Shown piece by piece: positions 16,339 through 24,561 of a stretch of 45,945 nucleotides of DNA. The position numbers and the translations under genes are program-made. The stretch's first letter is position 1, and each line of letters opens with the position of its first letter. Source of the stretch: Chloroflexota bacterium (GTDB lineage Bacteria > Chloroflexota > UBA6077 > CF-72). The stretch is taken from contig JAFAOS010000301.1 in NCBI GenBank assembly GCA_019247515.1, positions 1 through 45,945 on the forward strand, in the 5' to 3' direction. The notes beneath the pieces were generated by a model that saw nothing but the letters and a program-made list of their open reading frames with translations, was not told where the DNA came from and did no database searches.

Positions 16339-17373
16339 ATGACTGAGCCCAGGGTCCGCTTCGGTGTGGTCGGGGTGAACCACAACCATATCTACGGGAT
16401 GACCAACCAACTGCTCGACGCGGGCGGTGAGCTGGTCTCGTTCTTCGCCGACGGCGAAGAGGATTTCGCGGCGGAATTTGCTCAGAAGTTCCCTCAGGCG
16501 CAGCGCGCCCGCGAGGCGGCCGAGGTGTTCGAAGACCCGTCCATCCAGTTGATCGCCTCGGCGGCCATTCCCGATCAGCGCGCCGGCATCGGCATCAACA
16601 GCATGCGCCACGGCAAGGACTACCTCAGCGACAAGCCCGCCTTCACTTCGCTCGAGCAGCTCGACGAGGCCCGCGCGGTGCAAAACCAGACGCGGCGCAT
16701 CTTCTCCATCTCGTACTCCGAACGCCTTCAGAACCGCGCCACCGTGCGCGCGGGTGAGCTGGTCAAAAGCGGCGCAATCGGCCGGCCGCTGCAGACGGTC
16801 GGGCTCGGGCCGCATCGCCTGAATGCACCCACGCGCCCGAAGTGGTTCTTCGAGCACGCGCGCTACGGTGGCATCCTCACCGACATCGGCTCGCACCAGG
16901 CCGATCAGTTCCTGTTCTTCACCGGGTCGACCACCGCCGAGGTGGTCGCCGCGCAGGTTGGCAACGTGGCGCACCCCGAATACCCGGGCCTGGACGACTT
17001 CGGCGACATGCTCCTGCGTGGCGACGGCGGTAGCGGCTACATCCGCGTCGACTGGTTCACTCCCGACGGTCTGTCCGTCTGGGGCGACGGGCGCCTGACC
17101 ATCCTCGGCACCGACGGCTACATCGAGCTGCGCAAGTACGTGGACGTCGGTGGACGACCCGGCGGCGACCACCTGTTCCTGGTCGACCAGCGCCAGTCGC
17201 GCTACATCGACTGCCGAGACGTCGCGCTGCCCTTCGGTCGGCAATTGCTGGACGACGTCGTCCAGCGGACCGAGACGGCAATGCCCCAGGCGCACGCGTT
17301 TCTGGCCTCGGAGCTCGCCTTGCGCGCGCAACTTCAAGCGCGGCCCGTCAGTCGCCAGGCAGTCCTCGCGTGA
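16339..17373 (+). CDS. Gfo/Idh/MocA family oxidoreductase
   Basis: 344 residues. The N-terminal Rossmann segment reads RVRFGVVGVNHNHIYGM, with a VNHNH variant of the usual GxGxxG. The family's catalytic-region EKP appears as SDKP (residues about 94-97). The C-terminal domain has YGGILTDIGSHQADQFLFF, matching the conserved GGGxxxDxGxH segment. Members oxidise or reduce sugars, inositols and related polyols with NAD(P). A weak TAGAAC box sits six bases before the ATG. The following paralogue overlaps by four bases (GTGA), so the two are co-translated and may act in sequence or as a mixed oligomer. Confidence 0.9.
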   Translation: MTEPRVRFGVVGVNHNHIYGMTNQLLDAGGELVSFFADGEEDFAAEFAQKFPQAQRAREAAEVFEDPSIQLIASAAIPDQRAGIGINSMRHGKDYLSDKPAFTSLEQLDEARAVQNQTRRIFSISYSERLQNRATVRAGELVKSGAIGRPLQTVGLGPHRLNAPTRPKWFFEHARYGGILTDIGSHQADQFLFFTGSTTAEVVAAQVGNVAHPEYPGLDDFGDMLLRGDGGSGYIRVDWFTPDGLSVWGDGRLTILGTDGYIELRKYVDVGGRPGGDHLFLVDQRQSRYIDCRDVALPFGRQLLDDVVQRTETAMPQAHAFLASELALRAQLQARPVSRQAVLA

Positions 17374-18452
17374 CGACGTCTGACCGCCTTCGCGTCGCCG
17401 TCGTCGGTCTTGGCATCGGTCGCTCGCACTTGCGCCGCGGCTACGCCCAGATAACCGACCGTTTCGAGGTGGCGGCGCTGTGCGACATCGATCGGGAGCG
17501 CGCTGAAGACGCCGCCGAGGAGCACGGCGTCTCGCGCATCGTCACCGATTTTGACGAGGTGTGCCGCATGGACGACGTGGACGTCGTCGATATTTGCACC
17601 CCGCCGCACCTGCACTTCGAACAGATCCTGCGCGTCCTCGACGCCGGCAAGCACGCCATCTGCGAGAAGCCGCTGGTCAGCTCGCTGCGCGAGGTCGACG
17701 AGGTCGAGCGTGCCGAAGCCGCGTCCAAGCGCCGCGTCATGCCGATCTTCCAGTACCGCTTCGGACACGGCATGCAGAAGCTCAAGCTGCTGGTCGCGCG
17801 CGGCATCACCGGCCAGGCGTACCTGGGCACGGTCGAGACCGCCTGGCGACGACGGCCCGAGTACTACGCCGTCCCCTGGCGCGGCAAGTGGGCGACCGAG
17901 CGCGGGGGTGCGCTGCTGAGCCACGCGATCCATAACCACGACTTGCTGTGCTACGTGCTCGGGGCGCCGCGGCGGCTGTTCGCGTATACCACCACGCGCG
18001 TCAACGACATCGAAGTCGAGGATTGCGCGGCGATCGCCTTCGAGATGGCCGACGGCGCCGCGGCATCTTCCGGAGTGACGCTCGGCTCACCCGAAGAGAT
18101 CAGTCGGCATCGCTTCTCGTTCCGAGGCCTGGTGGCCGAAAGCAACACGCGGCCGTACACCGACTCGGGCGACCCGTGGACGTTCGTGGGGGACTCGCCC
18201 GACGTCGACGCGCGCATCAGCGCAACGCTCGCCGAGTTCCAGCCGCTGCCCGAGCACTACGCCGGCCAGTTCTATCGCTTTTATGAAGCGCTGCGGACTG
18301 GCGGCGAGCTGCCGGTCACGCTGTCCGACGCCCGCCGATCGATCGAGATGATCACCGCGATGTACTACTCCTCGGAGACGGGTCAGAGCGTTACGTTCCC
18401 GCTACCGAGCGACCATCCGCGTTACACAAGCTGGCTGCCGGTAGGCGACTGA
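17370..18452 (+). CDS. Gfo/Idh/MocA family oxidoreductase (second copy)
   Basis: 360 residues, GTG start overlapping the previous stop. The Rossmann motif is VAVVGLGIGRSHLRRG; the family EKP motif is intact in AICEKPLVSS (about residues 95-104), and the C-terminal domain has RGGALLSHAIHNHDLLCYVLG, matching the GGGxLxDxGxHxxDL segment with Ser-His variation. It lies about 100 bp before a sugar ABC importer, suggesting that the pair processes the imported sugar or polyol (inference). The sequence is clearly diverged from its neighbour, so this is not a recent duplication. Confidence 0.92.
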   Translation: MTTSDRLRVAVVGLGIGRSHLRRGYAQITDRFEVAALCDIDRERAEDAAEEHGVSRIVTDFDEVCRMDDVDVVDICTPPHLHFEQILRVLDAGKHAICEKPLVSSLREVDEVERAEAASKRRVMPIFQYRFGHGMQKLKLLVARGITGQAYLGTVETAWRRRPEYYAVPWRGKWATERGGALLSHAIHNHDLLCYVLGAPRRLFAYTTTRVNDIEVEDCAAIAFEMADGAAASSGVTLGSPEEISRHRFSFRGLVAESNTRPYTDSGDPWTFVGDSPDVDARISATLAEFQPLPEHYAGQFYRFYEALRTGGELPVTLSDARRSIEMITAMYYSSETGQSVTFPLPSDHPRYTSWLPVGD

Positions 18453-18549
18453 CCCGCGAGGGAGCGCATAATGGCTGCCACGGCATCAATCCTGCTGTAG
18501 TCCAGCTTTTTTGGGAAATGTCGGCTTCCGCGGAAGGGAGATGGCGGCA

Positions 18550-19977
18550 ATGATCTCAGGGCGGTTACACCGATTCGGGGCGATTCTGGCCACGTTGGTC
18601 CTGCTGGCAGGCTGCGGCACGGGCGGCAGCAGTTATTCACCCGCCGGGGCCGCGTCGTCCTCGCAAGGCCAGGCGCCAGCGGCGGGTCAGTCAGGGTCGT
18701 CGACGGCGGCTCCGGCCGCGGCCAGCGGCGACAAGGTCCACCTGGTCTACTTCAACGCGCGCGGGGCGGAGGCCGCGGAGCGCGCCCTCGTCAGCCGCTA
18801 CATGCAAGACCACCCCAACATCGACATCGAGTACCTCTCGACGACGTCGTTGAGCGGACCGAGCGACACTGACGCGATCGCCAACCTGATCTTCAACATC
18901 CAGGCCAAGAAGGTCATCGACGCTGCCAAGATCGAGGTCAGCCGCACCCCACTTGACCTGATGGACTCCGGCTCCATCCAGGAGCTCACCCAGGTGGGCG
19001 GCGATGCGATGCAGACGCAGCTGAAGGGCCTGCTCAACAGCAATTACGTGGACATCAACAACGCGGTATGGGCGATGCCATACGAATACGATCCATTTGG
19101 CTACGTCTACAACGCGGACATGTTCAAAGACGCCGGACTCAATCCGGACAACCCCCCCAAGAGCTGGGATGAGCTGCGCCAGGTCAACGATACGATCAAG
19201 GCCAAAAACGCCAGCGCGTGGCCGATCTGCCAGCCGATCAACAACCTGGCCAAGACGATGCCGTGGGTGTGGACTTCGGGCGGCAATTACTGGGACAAAG
19301 ACATCCTGCCGACGAAGGCTGACTTCACCAGCCCTGTCGTCACCGACGTTTACAAGTTTGAACAGGAGTGGTCGCAGAAAGGCTGGCGCAACACCGACGA
19401 GCTGAGCGACACAAGCACGCTGCAGTTGATGATTTCGCGCAAGTGCGCCGCGGTCATCTACAGCTCCGACCTGATCTTGCAGCTGGAGTCGAACGATCCA
19501 AAGACCGACTGGCGAGTGGCGCCGATCCAGTCGAAGGACGGCAACGGAACGCCCGCCACGTACGGTGGCGGGAGCGCGCTGGCGATTCCGACAACCGCGG
19601 CGCATCCCAAGGAAGCCATGGATTTCATCATGTGGCTCACCAGCGACGACGGCCAGCGACTGAAGTACGGCGCGACCCCCGGGCTGAACATCGCCGACCA
19701 GGACCTCTACAGCCAGGCGAATCCAGACAGCATGGCGGTCTCCGACCAGCTGAAGACCGATCCGAAGTGGAAGCAGTCGATCCTGACCGTGCCGTCGCGA
19801 CCGCCAGGCGTCTCGCCGGCGTTTTCGAAGATCTACCAGATGCTGGCCGATATGCAGGAGCGCATCGTCCGCTCGAACTCCGACGTCACCACCGAGCTGA
19901 CAAACGTGCAGCAGCAGGCGCAGCCGCTGTTGGACCAGGCCATCCAGAACTTCCCGCAGCTCTACCAGAAGAGCTGA
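18550..19977 (+). CDS. Sugar ABC transporter substrate-binding lipoprotein
   Basis: 475 residues. ATG 18550 is chosen because GGAAGGGAG (18532-18540) lies nine bases upstream; in-frame starts at 18511 and 18541 are less well placed. The signal has a lipobox LLAGC (Cys22), then a Gly/Ser/Ala-rich linker, then a family-1 binding-protein body (VHLVYFNARGAEAAERALV, DHPNIDIEYLS, NAVWAMPYEYDPFGYVYN, GGGSALAIPTTAAHPKEAMD). The two permease genes follow, forming a carbohydrate uptake system. The 97-bp gap upstream contains a CATAAT hexamer at about 18467 and a T6 run after a very short GCTG/CAGC stem. Confidence 0.92.
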   Translation: MISGRLHRFGAILATLVLLAGCGTGGSSYSPAGAASSSQGQAPAAGQSGSSTAAPAAASGDKVHLVYFNARGAEAAERALVSRYMQDHPNIDIEYLSTTSLSGPSDTDAIANLIFNIQAKKVIDAAKIEVSRTPLDLMDSGSIQELTQVGGDAMQTQLKGLLNSNYVDINNAVWAMPYEYDPFGYVYNADMFKDAGLNPDNPPKSWDELRQVNDTIKAKNASAWPICQPINNLAKTMPWVWTSGGNYWDKDILPTKADFTSPVVTDVYKFEQEWSQKGWRNTDELSDTSTLQLMISRKCAAVIYSSDLILQLESNDPKTDWRVAPIQSKDGNGTPATYGGGSALAIPTTAAHPKEAMDFIMWLTSDDGQRLKYGATPGLNIADQDLYSQANPDSMAVSDQLKTDPKWKQSILTVPSRPPGVSPAFSKIYQMLADMQERIVRSNSDVTTELTNVQQQAQPLLDQAIQNFPQLYQKS

Positions 19978-20042
19978 GTGCCGCCGTGACGCGCAAGCCG
20001 ACCACAGATCGAATTGGGAGACCTGCAGGGAGGACACGCTGA

Positions 20043-20972
20043 ATGAGTGATGCCACTTCCGCAATCAGTGTTCCCGTCGCACAGCCCGCGCGCCGTGGGA
20101 CACAGATCGGGCGGACCTTCCGCGAGTCGCGCACCGCGTACATGCTCCTGGCGCCGTTCCTCATCCTGTTCGTCCTGGTCCTCGCCTACCCGCTCCTGTA
20201 CTCGCTGTACCTGAGCTTCTTCAATGCCACGCTCAACAAGGCGCCAACGTTCGTTGGGGACGGCAACTTCGCCCAGCTCGCCACTGACGCTGACTTCCTG
20301 ACCGCGCTGCGCAATACGGTGTTTTTCACCGTGTTCGTGGTGATCGGCGAAACAGTTCTGCCGTTGTTCCTGGCCATCGCCATGAACGAGCATCTGCCGT
20401 TCCGCACGTTCCTGCGCACGACGTACTTCCTGCCGGTGGTCACGTCCTGGGTCGTCGTGTCGCTGATCTGGTCGATGATGTTCTCGCAACAGGGTCTGGT
20501 CAACGGGTTCATCGCGGCCGTTGGTTTTTCGCCCGAGCCGTTCCTCTCGGACGCCGGCCAGGCGATGGGGATCATCATCGCCGTCAGTATCTGGAAAAAC
20601 CTGGGCTACTACATGGTGATCTATCTGGCAGCGCTCCAGGGCGTGCCGCAAGAGCTGTATGAGGCGGCCGCCGTGGACGGCGCCAGCAAGATACGCCAGA
20701 CCTGGCATATCGCGATTCCGGCGCTGCGGCCCGTCATTTATTTCGTGTTCACCATCACGATCATCCGCTCTATGCAGGTGTTCGAGCAGTCGTTCATCAT
20801 CACCAACGGCGGCCCGCTCAACGCCACGCTCATGCTCGTGGTGCTGCTGTACCGTCACGCGTTCGTGAACCTGGAGTTTGGTTATGGATCGGCAATCGCC
20901 GCGTTCTTGCTGGTCGTGCTGGTTGCGCTGGCATTGCTCAACCGACGCGTCCACGACTTCCTAGTCCAATGA
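20043..20972 (+). CDS. Sugar ABC transporter permease (MalF/UgpA type)
   Basis: 309 residues with about six transmembrane segments; the first is at about residues 32-54. The cytoplasmic EAA loop is recognisable as ELYEAAAVDGASKIRQTWHI followed by IPALRP, which docks the ATPase. GGAGG precedes the ATG by eight bases. The stop overlaps the next start as ATGA. Together with the neighbouring binding protein and second permease it forms the membrane part of a CUT1-type importer. No ATPase gene follows, so a shared MsmX/UgpC-like ATPase encoded elsewhere must energise it. Confidence 0.93.
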   Translation: MSDATSAISVPVAQPARRGTQIGRTFRESRTAYMLLAPFLILFVLVLAYPLLYSLYLSFFNATLNKAPTFVGDGNFAQLATDADFLTALRNTVFFTVFVVIGETVLPLFLAIAMNEHLPFRTFLRTTYFLPVVTSWVVVSLIWSMMFSQQGLVNGFIAAVGFSPEPFLSDAGQAMGIIIAVSIWKNLGYYMVIYLAALQGVPQELYEAAAVDGASKIRQTWHIAIPALRPVIYFVFTITIIRSMQVFEQSFIITNGGPLNATLMLVVLLYRHAFVNLEFGYGSAIAAFLLVVLVALALLNRRVHDFLVQ

Positions 20973-21823
20973 GCGTCAACGTCGAAGCCCGCCAGTCGCT
21001 GCGTACGCTGAAATCGCCTGGCGGACTGCTGATGTACGTTCTGCTCCTGCTGGTCGCGCTCCTCGCCGTCTTTCCTTTCTACTGGATGGTGGTCGGCTCG
21101 TTCATGGCGCCAGCGGAGTTGTTCGCGAGCGTCCCCAAGTTGTGGCCCGCCTCGTTTGACACCAGCACCTACACGCGCATCTTCCAGCTGGTGCCGATGG
21201 GTCGCTACTTTCTGAACAGCGTGATTGTGTCAGTGACGACCACGGTGGTCGCGGTGTTCCTGTGCAGCATGGCCGGCTACGCTTTTGCGCGTTTGACGTT
21301 TTTCGGCCAGAGCATCCTGTTCCTGCTCATTCTGGCGGCGCTGATGGTGCCGTACCAGGCGACGATCGTGCCGCTGTTCGTGATGTTTGCGAACTGGAAT
21401 CTCCTGAACAGCTACATCGGCATCATTCTGCCGGGCGTGGTCAGCGCGTTCGGCGTGTTCATGATGACGCAGTTCTTCCAGACGCTGCCGAAGGAAATGC
21501 GCGAGGCGGCCATTGTCGACGGCGCCGGCGAGTTCCGCATCTTCGCGCGCATCTACCTGCCGCTGGCGCGGCCGGCCGTAGCCACCCTGGCGCTGTTCGT
21601 CTTCATGGACAGCTGGGACCAGCTGCTGTGGCCGATGATCGTGGCGCCGAATCCGGACATGCGCACGCTGCAGGTCGGCCTGGCGTTCATTCGTCAGGCG
21701 GCGCCCATCGAGAACCAGGTCATGGCCGCAATCGTCATTTCGGTGATTCCGGTGATCCTGGCGTTCCTGCTCACCCAGAAGCAGTTCATCGCGGGCATCG
21801 CCGCGGGCGCCGTCAAAGAATAA
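20969..21823 (+). CDS. Sugar ABC transporter permease (MalG/UgpE type)
   Basis: 284 residues, with a first transmembrane helix at about 18-40 and the EAA loop as EMREAAIVDGAGEFRIFARI followed by YLPLARPA. The C-terminus (LAFLLTQKQFIAGIAAGAVKE) is the classic ending of this permease type. Its start overlaps the MalF-like gene by four bases. It closes the importer operon; a half copy of the dispersed palindromic element follows directly after the stop codon. Confidence 0.94.
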   Translation: MSVNVEARQSLRTLKSPGGLLMYVLLLLVALLAVFPFYWMVVGSFMAPAELFASVPKLWPASFDTSTYTRIFQLVPMGRYFLNSVIVSVTTTVVAVFLCSMAGYAFARLTFFGQSILFLLILAALMVPYQATIVPLFVMFANWNLLNSYIGIILPGVVSAFGVFMMTQFFQTLPKEMREAAIVDGAGEFRIFARIYLPLARPAVATLALFVFMDSWDQLLWPMIVAPNPDMRTLQVGLAFIRQAAPIENQVMAAIVISVIPVILAFLLTQKQFIAGIAAGAVKE

Positions 21824-21861
21824 CCTCTCCCTCTCCCTTTGGGAGAGGGCGGGGGTGAGGG
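21824..21861. repeat. Dispersed palindromic element, half copy C
   Basis: CCTCTCCCTCTCCCTTTGGG, AGAGGGCGGGGGTGAGGG: only the left half of the element, starting right after the TAA of the permease gene. It can still form a short hairpin and may end transcription toward the convergent L,D-transpeptidase gene. The remaining gap to 21935 holds nothing I recognise. Confidence 0.75.
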
Positions 21862-21935
21862 TGTGCGTTACACTGACACGCGATGCCGCTGCTGAATACT
21901 GAACTGAACGCAACGCAAGCGATCCGCGCGCCGCG

Positions 21936-23195
21936 CTAGAGGTGGACCTCCACCGGCGTCCCCACGGGGGTGATGCCATACAGCCACGTGGCGGAGTCCA
22001 GGTCGATGCCCAGGCAGCCGTGGGAGCTGGGGACCCCGAAGGCGACGCCGCTGTTGACGCCGCCAGCATCGGCGTACGGATTGTCGTCCAGGGCCTGGAA
22101 CTGGCCATCGTCGTCGACATCGGCTGAGGTCTGGCCCATCACGCCGGGTAGCGTCCAGTAACGACCGTGCAGCGCCTCACCGCCGAAGAAATACTGGACG
22201 TGCGGCACGCCGGGGACGACATAACCGGGCCCGGTCATCGTCTGACTTAGCAATTTCGTGCGCACCGAGAAATTGCCGGTGTCGGTCTCGTAGCCCGGTC
22301 GGCCAGGTGAAGTGAGCATCATCTTTTGCGCGGCGCCGTCGACGTAGGCGGTCACGACATCGAGAGTCAGGTTGACGTCGACCCACGTGCCAGCGTAGTC
22401 CTGCATGTTGTCGGGCGCGGGTGGCGCCTCGGGCGGCAGCACGCCGGCCAGCGAGCCGCCGAAGATGTAGCCGCCGCCGTCGTCGGGATCGACCTCGCCC
22501 CAGGTGATGACATCCGGGTAGAGCATTGCGCCGCCCACCCAGCGGTCGATGCGCACCGGCGTGCCGGGGTCCAGGTCCTCCAGGATCTCCGCGCCGGCGC
22601 TCGGAGCGGAGCGCCGATACGCGCCGCCCTCGCGGACGACACCGTGCCAGATGGTGAACGTGTCATCGGCAAGCGGCACGGCCGTCGGCGAAGCCCGCGG
22701 CGTGGTGACGCCAGTGTCGGGAGTCGTCGGCGCCGTAGCCGCGGGTGGTTGACCGGTGGATGGCGAACTGTTCTCAGGCGAGCCGACAGGCGCTGGCGCC
22801 GAAGCGGTCTCAGGCGAGCCGGCGGGCGCGGCCGGAGCGGTCTCAGGCGAGCCGACAGGCGCTGGCGCCGGAGCGGTCTCGGGCGAGCCGGCGGGCGCCG
22901 GCGGAGTGGTCTCAGGCGAAGCGGCAGGCGCCGGCGGAGTGGTCTCAGGCGGAGCGGCGGGCGCCGGTTGCGCCGCCGTCGTGGGCGTGGCGGTCGGCGG
23001 CACTGGCGTCGCTGGCACTGGCGTGGCGGTCGGCGGCGCCGGGGTGGGACTCGGCGAGACCGCCACGGTCGCCGTGGCCTTTGCCGTCGGCAGTGGCGTG
23101 GCCGTCGGCTTGCCGGCCGCGAGCGCAGGCGTCGGCAACACCAGACAGAGCGCCAGGACAAAACAGATGACGTAATGATGGCGCCGTAGTGACAT
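21936..23195 (-). CDS. Secreted L,D-transpeptidase (YkuD domain) with Pro-rich stalk and EF-hand-like insertion
   Basis: 419 residues. A signal peptide (RRHHYVICFVLALCLVLP, probable cleavage after ALA near residue 26) is followed by a Thr/Pro stalk and a repetitive PAGSPETAPAP-type region to about residue 170, an SH3-like domain (DTFTIWHGVVREGGAYRRSA to about residue 255) and the YkuD catalytic domain. Catalytic motifs are His343-Gly and SHGCLGI with Cys394; this family forms 3-3 peptidoglycan cross-links or attaches proteins. The spacing between the two motifs is about 30 residues longer than normal, and the insertion contains DVDDDGQFQALD (359-370), which matches a calcium-binding EF-hand/dockerin loop. 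GGAG lies just before the ATG. Confidence 0.9.
   Translation of the reverse strand: MSLRRHHYVICFVLALCLVLPTPALAAGKPTATPLPTAKATATVAVSPSPTPAPPTATPVPATPVPPTATPTTAAQPAPAAPPETTPPAPAASPETTPPAPAGSPETAPAPAPVGSPETAPAAPAGSPETASAPAPVGSPENSSPSTGQPPAATAPTTPDTGVTTPRASPTAVPLADDTFTIWHGVVREGGAYRRSAPSAGAEILEDLDPGTPVRIDRWVGGAMLYPDVITWGEVDPDDGGGYIFGGSLAGVLPPEAPPAPDNMQDYAGTWVDVNLTLDVVTAYVDGAAQKMMLTSPGRPGYETDTGNFSVRTKLLSQTMTGPGYVVPGVPHVQYFFGGEALHGRYWTLPGVMGQTSADVDDDGQFQALDDNPYADAGGVNSGVAFGVPSSHGCLGIDLDSATWLYGITPVGTPVEVHL
22086..22121 (-). other. EF-hand-like calcium loop within the transpeptidase
   Basis: Codons 359-370 encode D-V-D-D-D-G-Q-F-Q-A-L-D. Acidic residues fall at loop positions 1, 3, 5 and 12 with Gly at 6, the standard calcium-binding pattern. 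It lies between catalytic His343 and Cys394. Confidence 0.6.
22772..22970 (-). repeat. In-frame tandem repeats encoding Pro/Ala/Glu-Thr stalk
   Basis: Roughly six imperfect units of 30-36 nt, each encoding a variant of GSPETAPAPAPV. Lengths are multiples of three, so the frame is kept. They form a flexible wall-spanning stalk in the transpeptidase and are likely to vary in number among strains. Confidence 0.8.
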
Positions 23196-23276
23196 ATGAC
23201 TCCGACACCATCATAGACACATTCCTTTCAGTCTTCACCAAAGGAGGTGTCACATCGACCACAAGGTCCAGATGGA

Positions 23277-23304
23277 GCGACAGGAGTCGCACGACTCCTG
23301 TCGC
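23277..23304 (-). terminator. Perfect 13-bp inverted repeat after metK
   Basis: Arms GCGACAGGAGTCG and CGACTCCTGTCGC are separated by two bases, giving a 12-13 bp stem. It lies 14 bases downstream of the metK stop and about 80 bases before the transpeptidase start on the same strand. No T tract follows in either direction, so it is either a Rho-type or attenuating hairpin, or a DNA operator. Confidence 0.5.
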
Positions 23305-23318
23305 CGAGGCGGCGCCAC

Positions 23319-24557
23319 CTAGCGGCTGGCGGCCACCGAAGACGAGGCGGCCGCCTTCAACGCGTTGGCCTTGTCCGTCCGCTCCCACGGCACGTCCAGA
23401 TCCGTGCGACCGAAGTGGCCATACGCGGCGGTCTGCTCGAATATTGGCCGCCGCAGGTCGAGTGATTTGATGATCCCCGCCGGCCGCAGGTCGAATGTCT
23501 CGGTGATCGCGCGCTCGATTTGCTCGACCGGAACCGTCTCCGTGCCGTAGGTTTCCACTGCCACGGACACCGGCCGCGCCACGCCAATGGCGTACGCCAG
23601 GTTCACCTCGCAGCGCTTGGCCAGTCCCGCCGCGACCACGTTCTTGGCCACCCAGCGCGCCGCGTACGCCGCCGAGCGGTCGACCTTGGTCGGGTCCTTG
23701 CCCGAAAACGCGCCGCCGCCGTGTCGCGCCATGCCGCCGTAGGTGTCGACAATAATCTTTCGGCCGGTCAGGCCGGAGTCGCCGAATGGACCGCCCACCA
23801 CGAAGCGGCCGGTCGGATTGATGAAATATTTGGTCTCTTCGTCGAGCAGGTGGCCCTCGATGACCGCCTCGATGACGTGCTTTTTAACCTCGCGCTCGAT
23901 CTGTTCGTTGTCGACGTCCGGCGAGTGCTGGGTCGAGATGACGACCGCGTCCACCCGCTTGGGTTGACCGTATGCGTATTCGACCGTCACCTGGCTCTTG
24001 CCATCCGGTCGCAGCCAGGGCAGGGTGCCGTTCTTGCGGACCTCGGCCAGTCGGCGGGTCAGCCGGTGGGCCAGAGCGATGGGCAGCGGCATCAGCTCCG
24101 GCGACTCGTCGCACGCGAAGCCGAACATCATGCCCTGATCGCCAGCGCCGGTGTCCAGGTCGTCATCGAGCTCGCCCTGCTTCGCCTCCAGCGCCTGGTC
24201 CACGCCCTGGGCGATGTCACCCGATTGACGCGAGAGGACCGATTCGATGGTGGCGTTGCCGAGGTCGAAGCCGGTGTCGGCGGAGGTGTAGCCGATGCGG
24301 GTGATGACGCGGCGGACGATCTCGTCGACCACGTCGTCGGGAACGGATGGCGTGACCTCACCGAACACGGCGACCCAGCTGCGGGTCTCGTCGCTCTTGA
24401 TGCCGGATTCGCAGGCGACGCGCGCCGTCGGCGTCTTCGAGAGAGCCCAGTCCAGTACGGCGTCCGAGATCTGATCGCACATCTTGTCGGGATGGCCCTC
24501 GGTGACGCTTTCGCTGCTGAACAACAGGCGGGCGTGGGTCTGAAAGGTGGTAGGCAA
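23319..24557 (-). CDS. metK: S-adenosylmethionine synthase
   Basis: About 412 residues. It makes SAM from methionine and ATP. Signature motifs are present: [20 protein letters not shown] near the N-terminus (ATP/metal binding), [12 protein letters not shown], the phosphate-binding [19 protein letters not shown], and the [14 protein letters not shown] helix. TTG 24557 is preferred: it directly precedes [17 protein letters not shown] and has GGAGAGG nine bases upstream; a longer frame from 24581 would overlap the core-MetE gene. It is the last gene of the methionine operon, five bases after the core-MetE stop, so the product of that enzyme is used at once. Confidence 0.96.
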   Translation of the reverse strand: MPTTFQTHARLLFSSESVTEGHPDKMCDQISDAVLDWALSKTPTARVACESGIKSDETRSWVAVFGEVTPSVPDDVVDEIVRRVITRIGYTSADTGFDLGNATIESVLSRQSGDIAQGVDQALEAKQGELDDDLDTGAGDQGMMFGFACDESPELMPLPIALAHRLTRRLAEVRKNGTLPWLRPDGKSQVTVEYAYGQPKRVDAVVISTQHSPDVDNEQIEREVKKHVIEAVIEGHLLDEETKYFINPTGRFVVGGPFGDSGLTGRKIIVDTYGGMARHGGGAFSGKDPTKVDRSAAYAARWVAKNVVAAGLAKRCEVNLAYAIGVARPVSVAVETYGTETVPVEQIERAITETFDLRPAGIIKSLDLRRPIFEQTAAYGHFGRTDLDVPWERTDKANALKAAASSSVAASR

Positions 24558-24561
24558 ACCT

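Noticed and set aside
18691..20064. 457-codon frame antisense to the sugar-binding protein
   Set aside because: Same shadow effect; Arg/Val/Leu-rich product without a domain and conflicting with a clear lipoprotein gene.
20043..21823. Incomplete sequence as the reason for the missing sugar ABC ATPase
   Set aside because: The operon ends cleanly with a repeat element and a convergent gene; CUT1 importers often share an ATPase encoded elsewhere.
23189..23470. Plus-strand small gene after AAAGGAGGT near 23241
   Set aside because: The frame has no known domain and runs antisense into the conserved C-terminus of metK; the Shine-Dalgarno-like string is probably chance.
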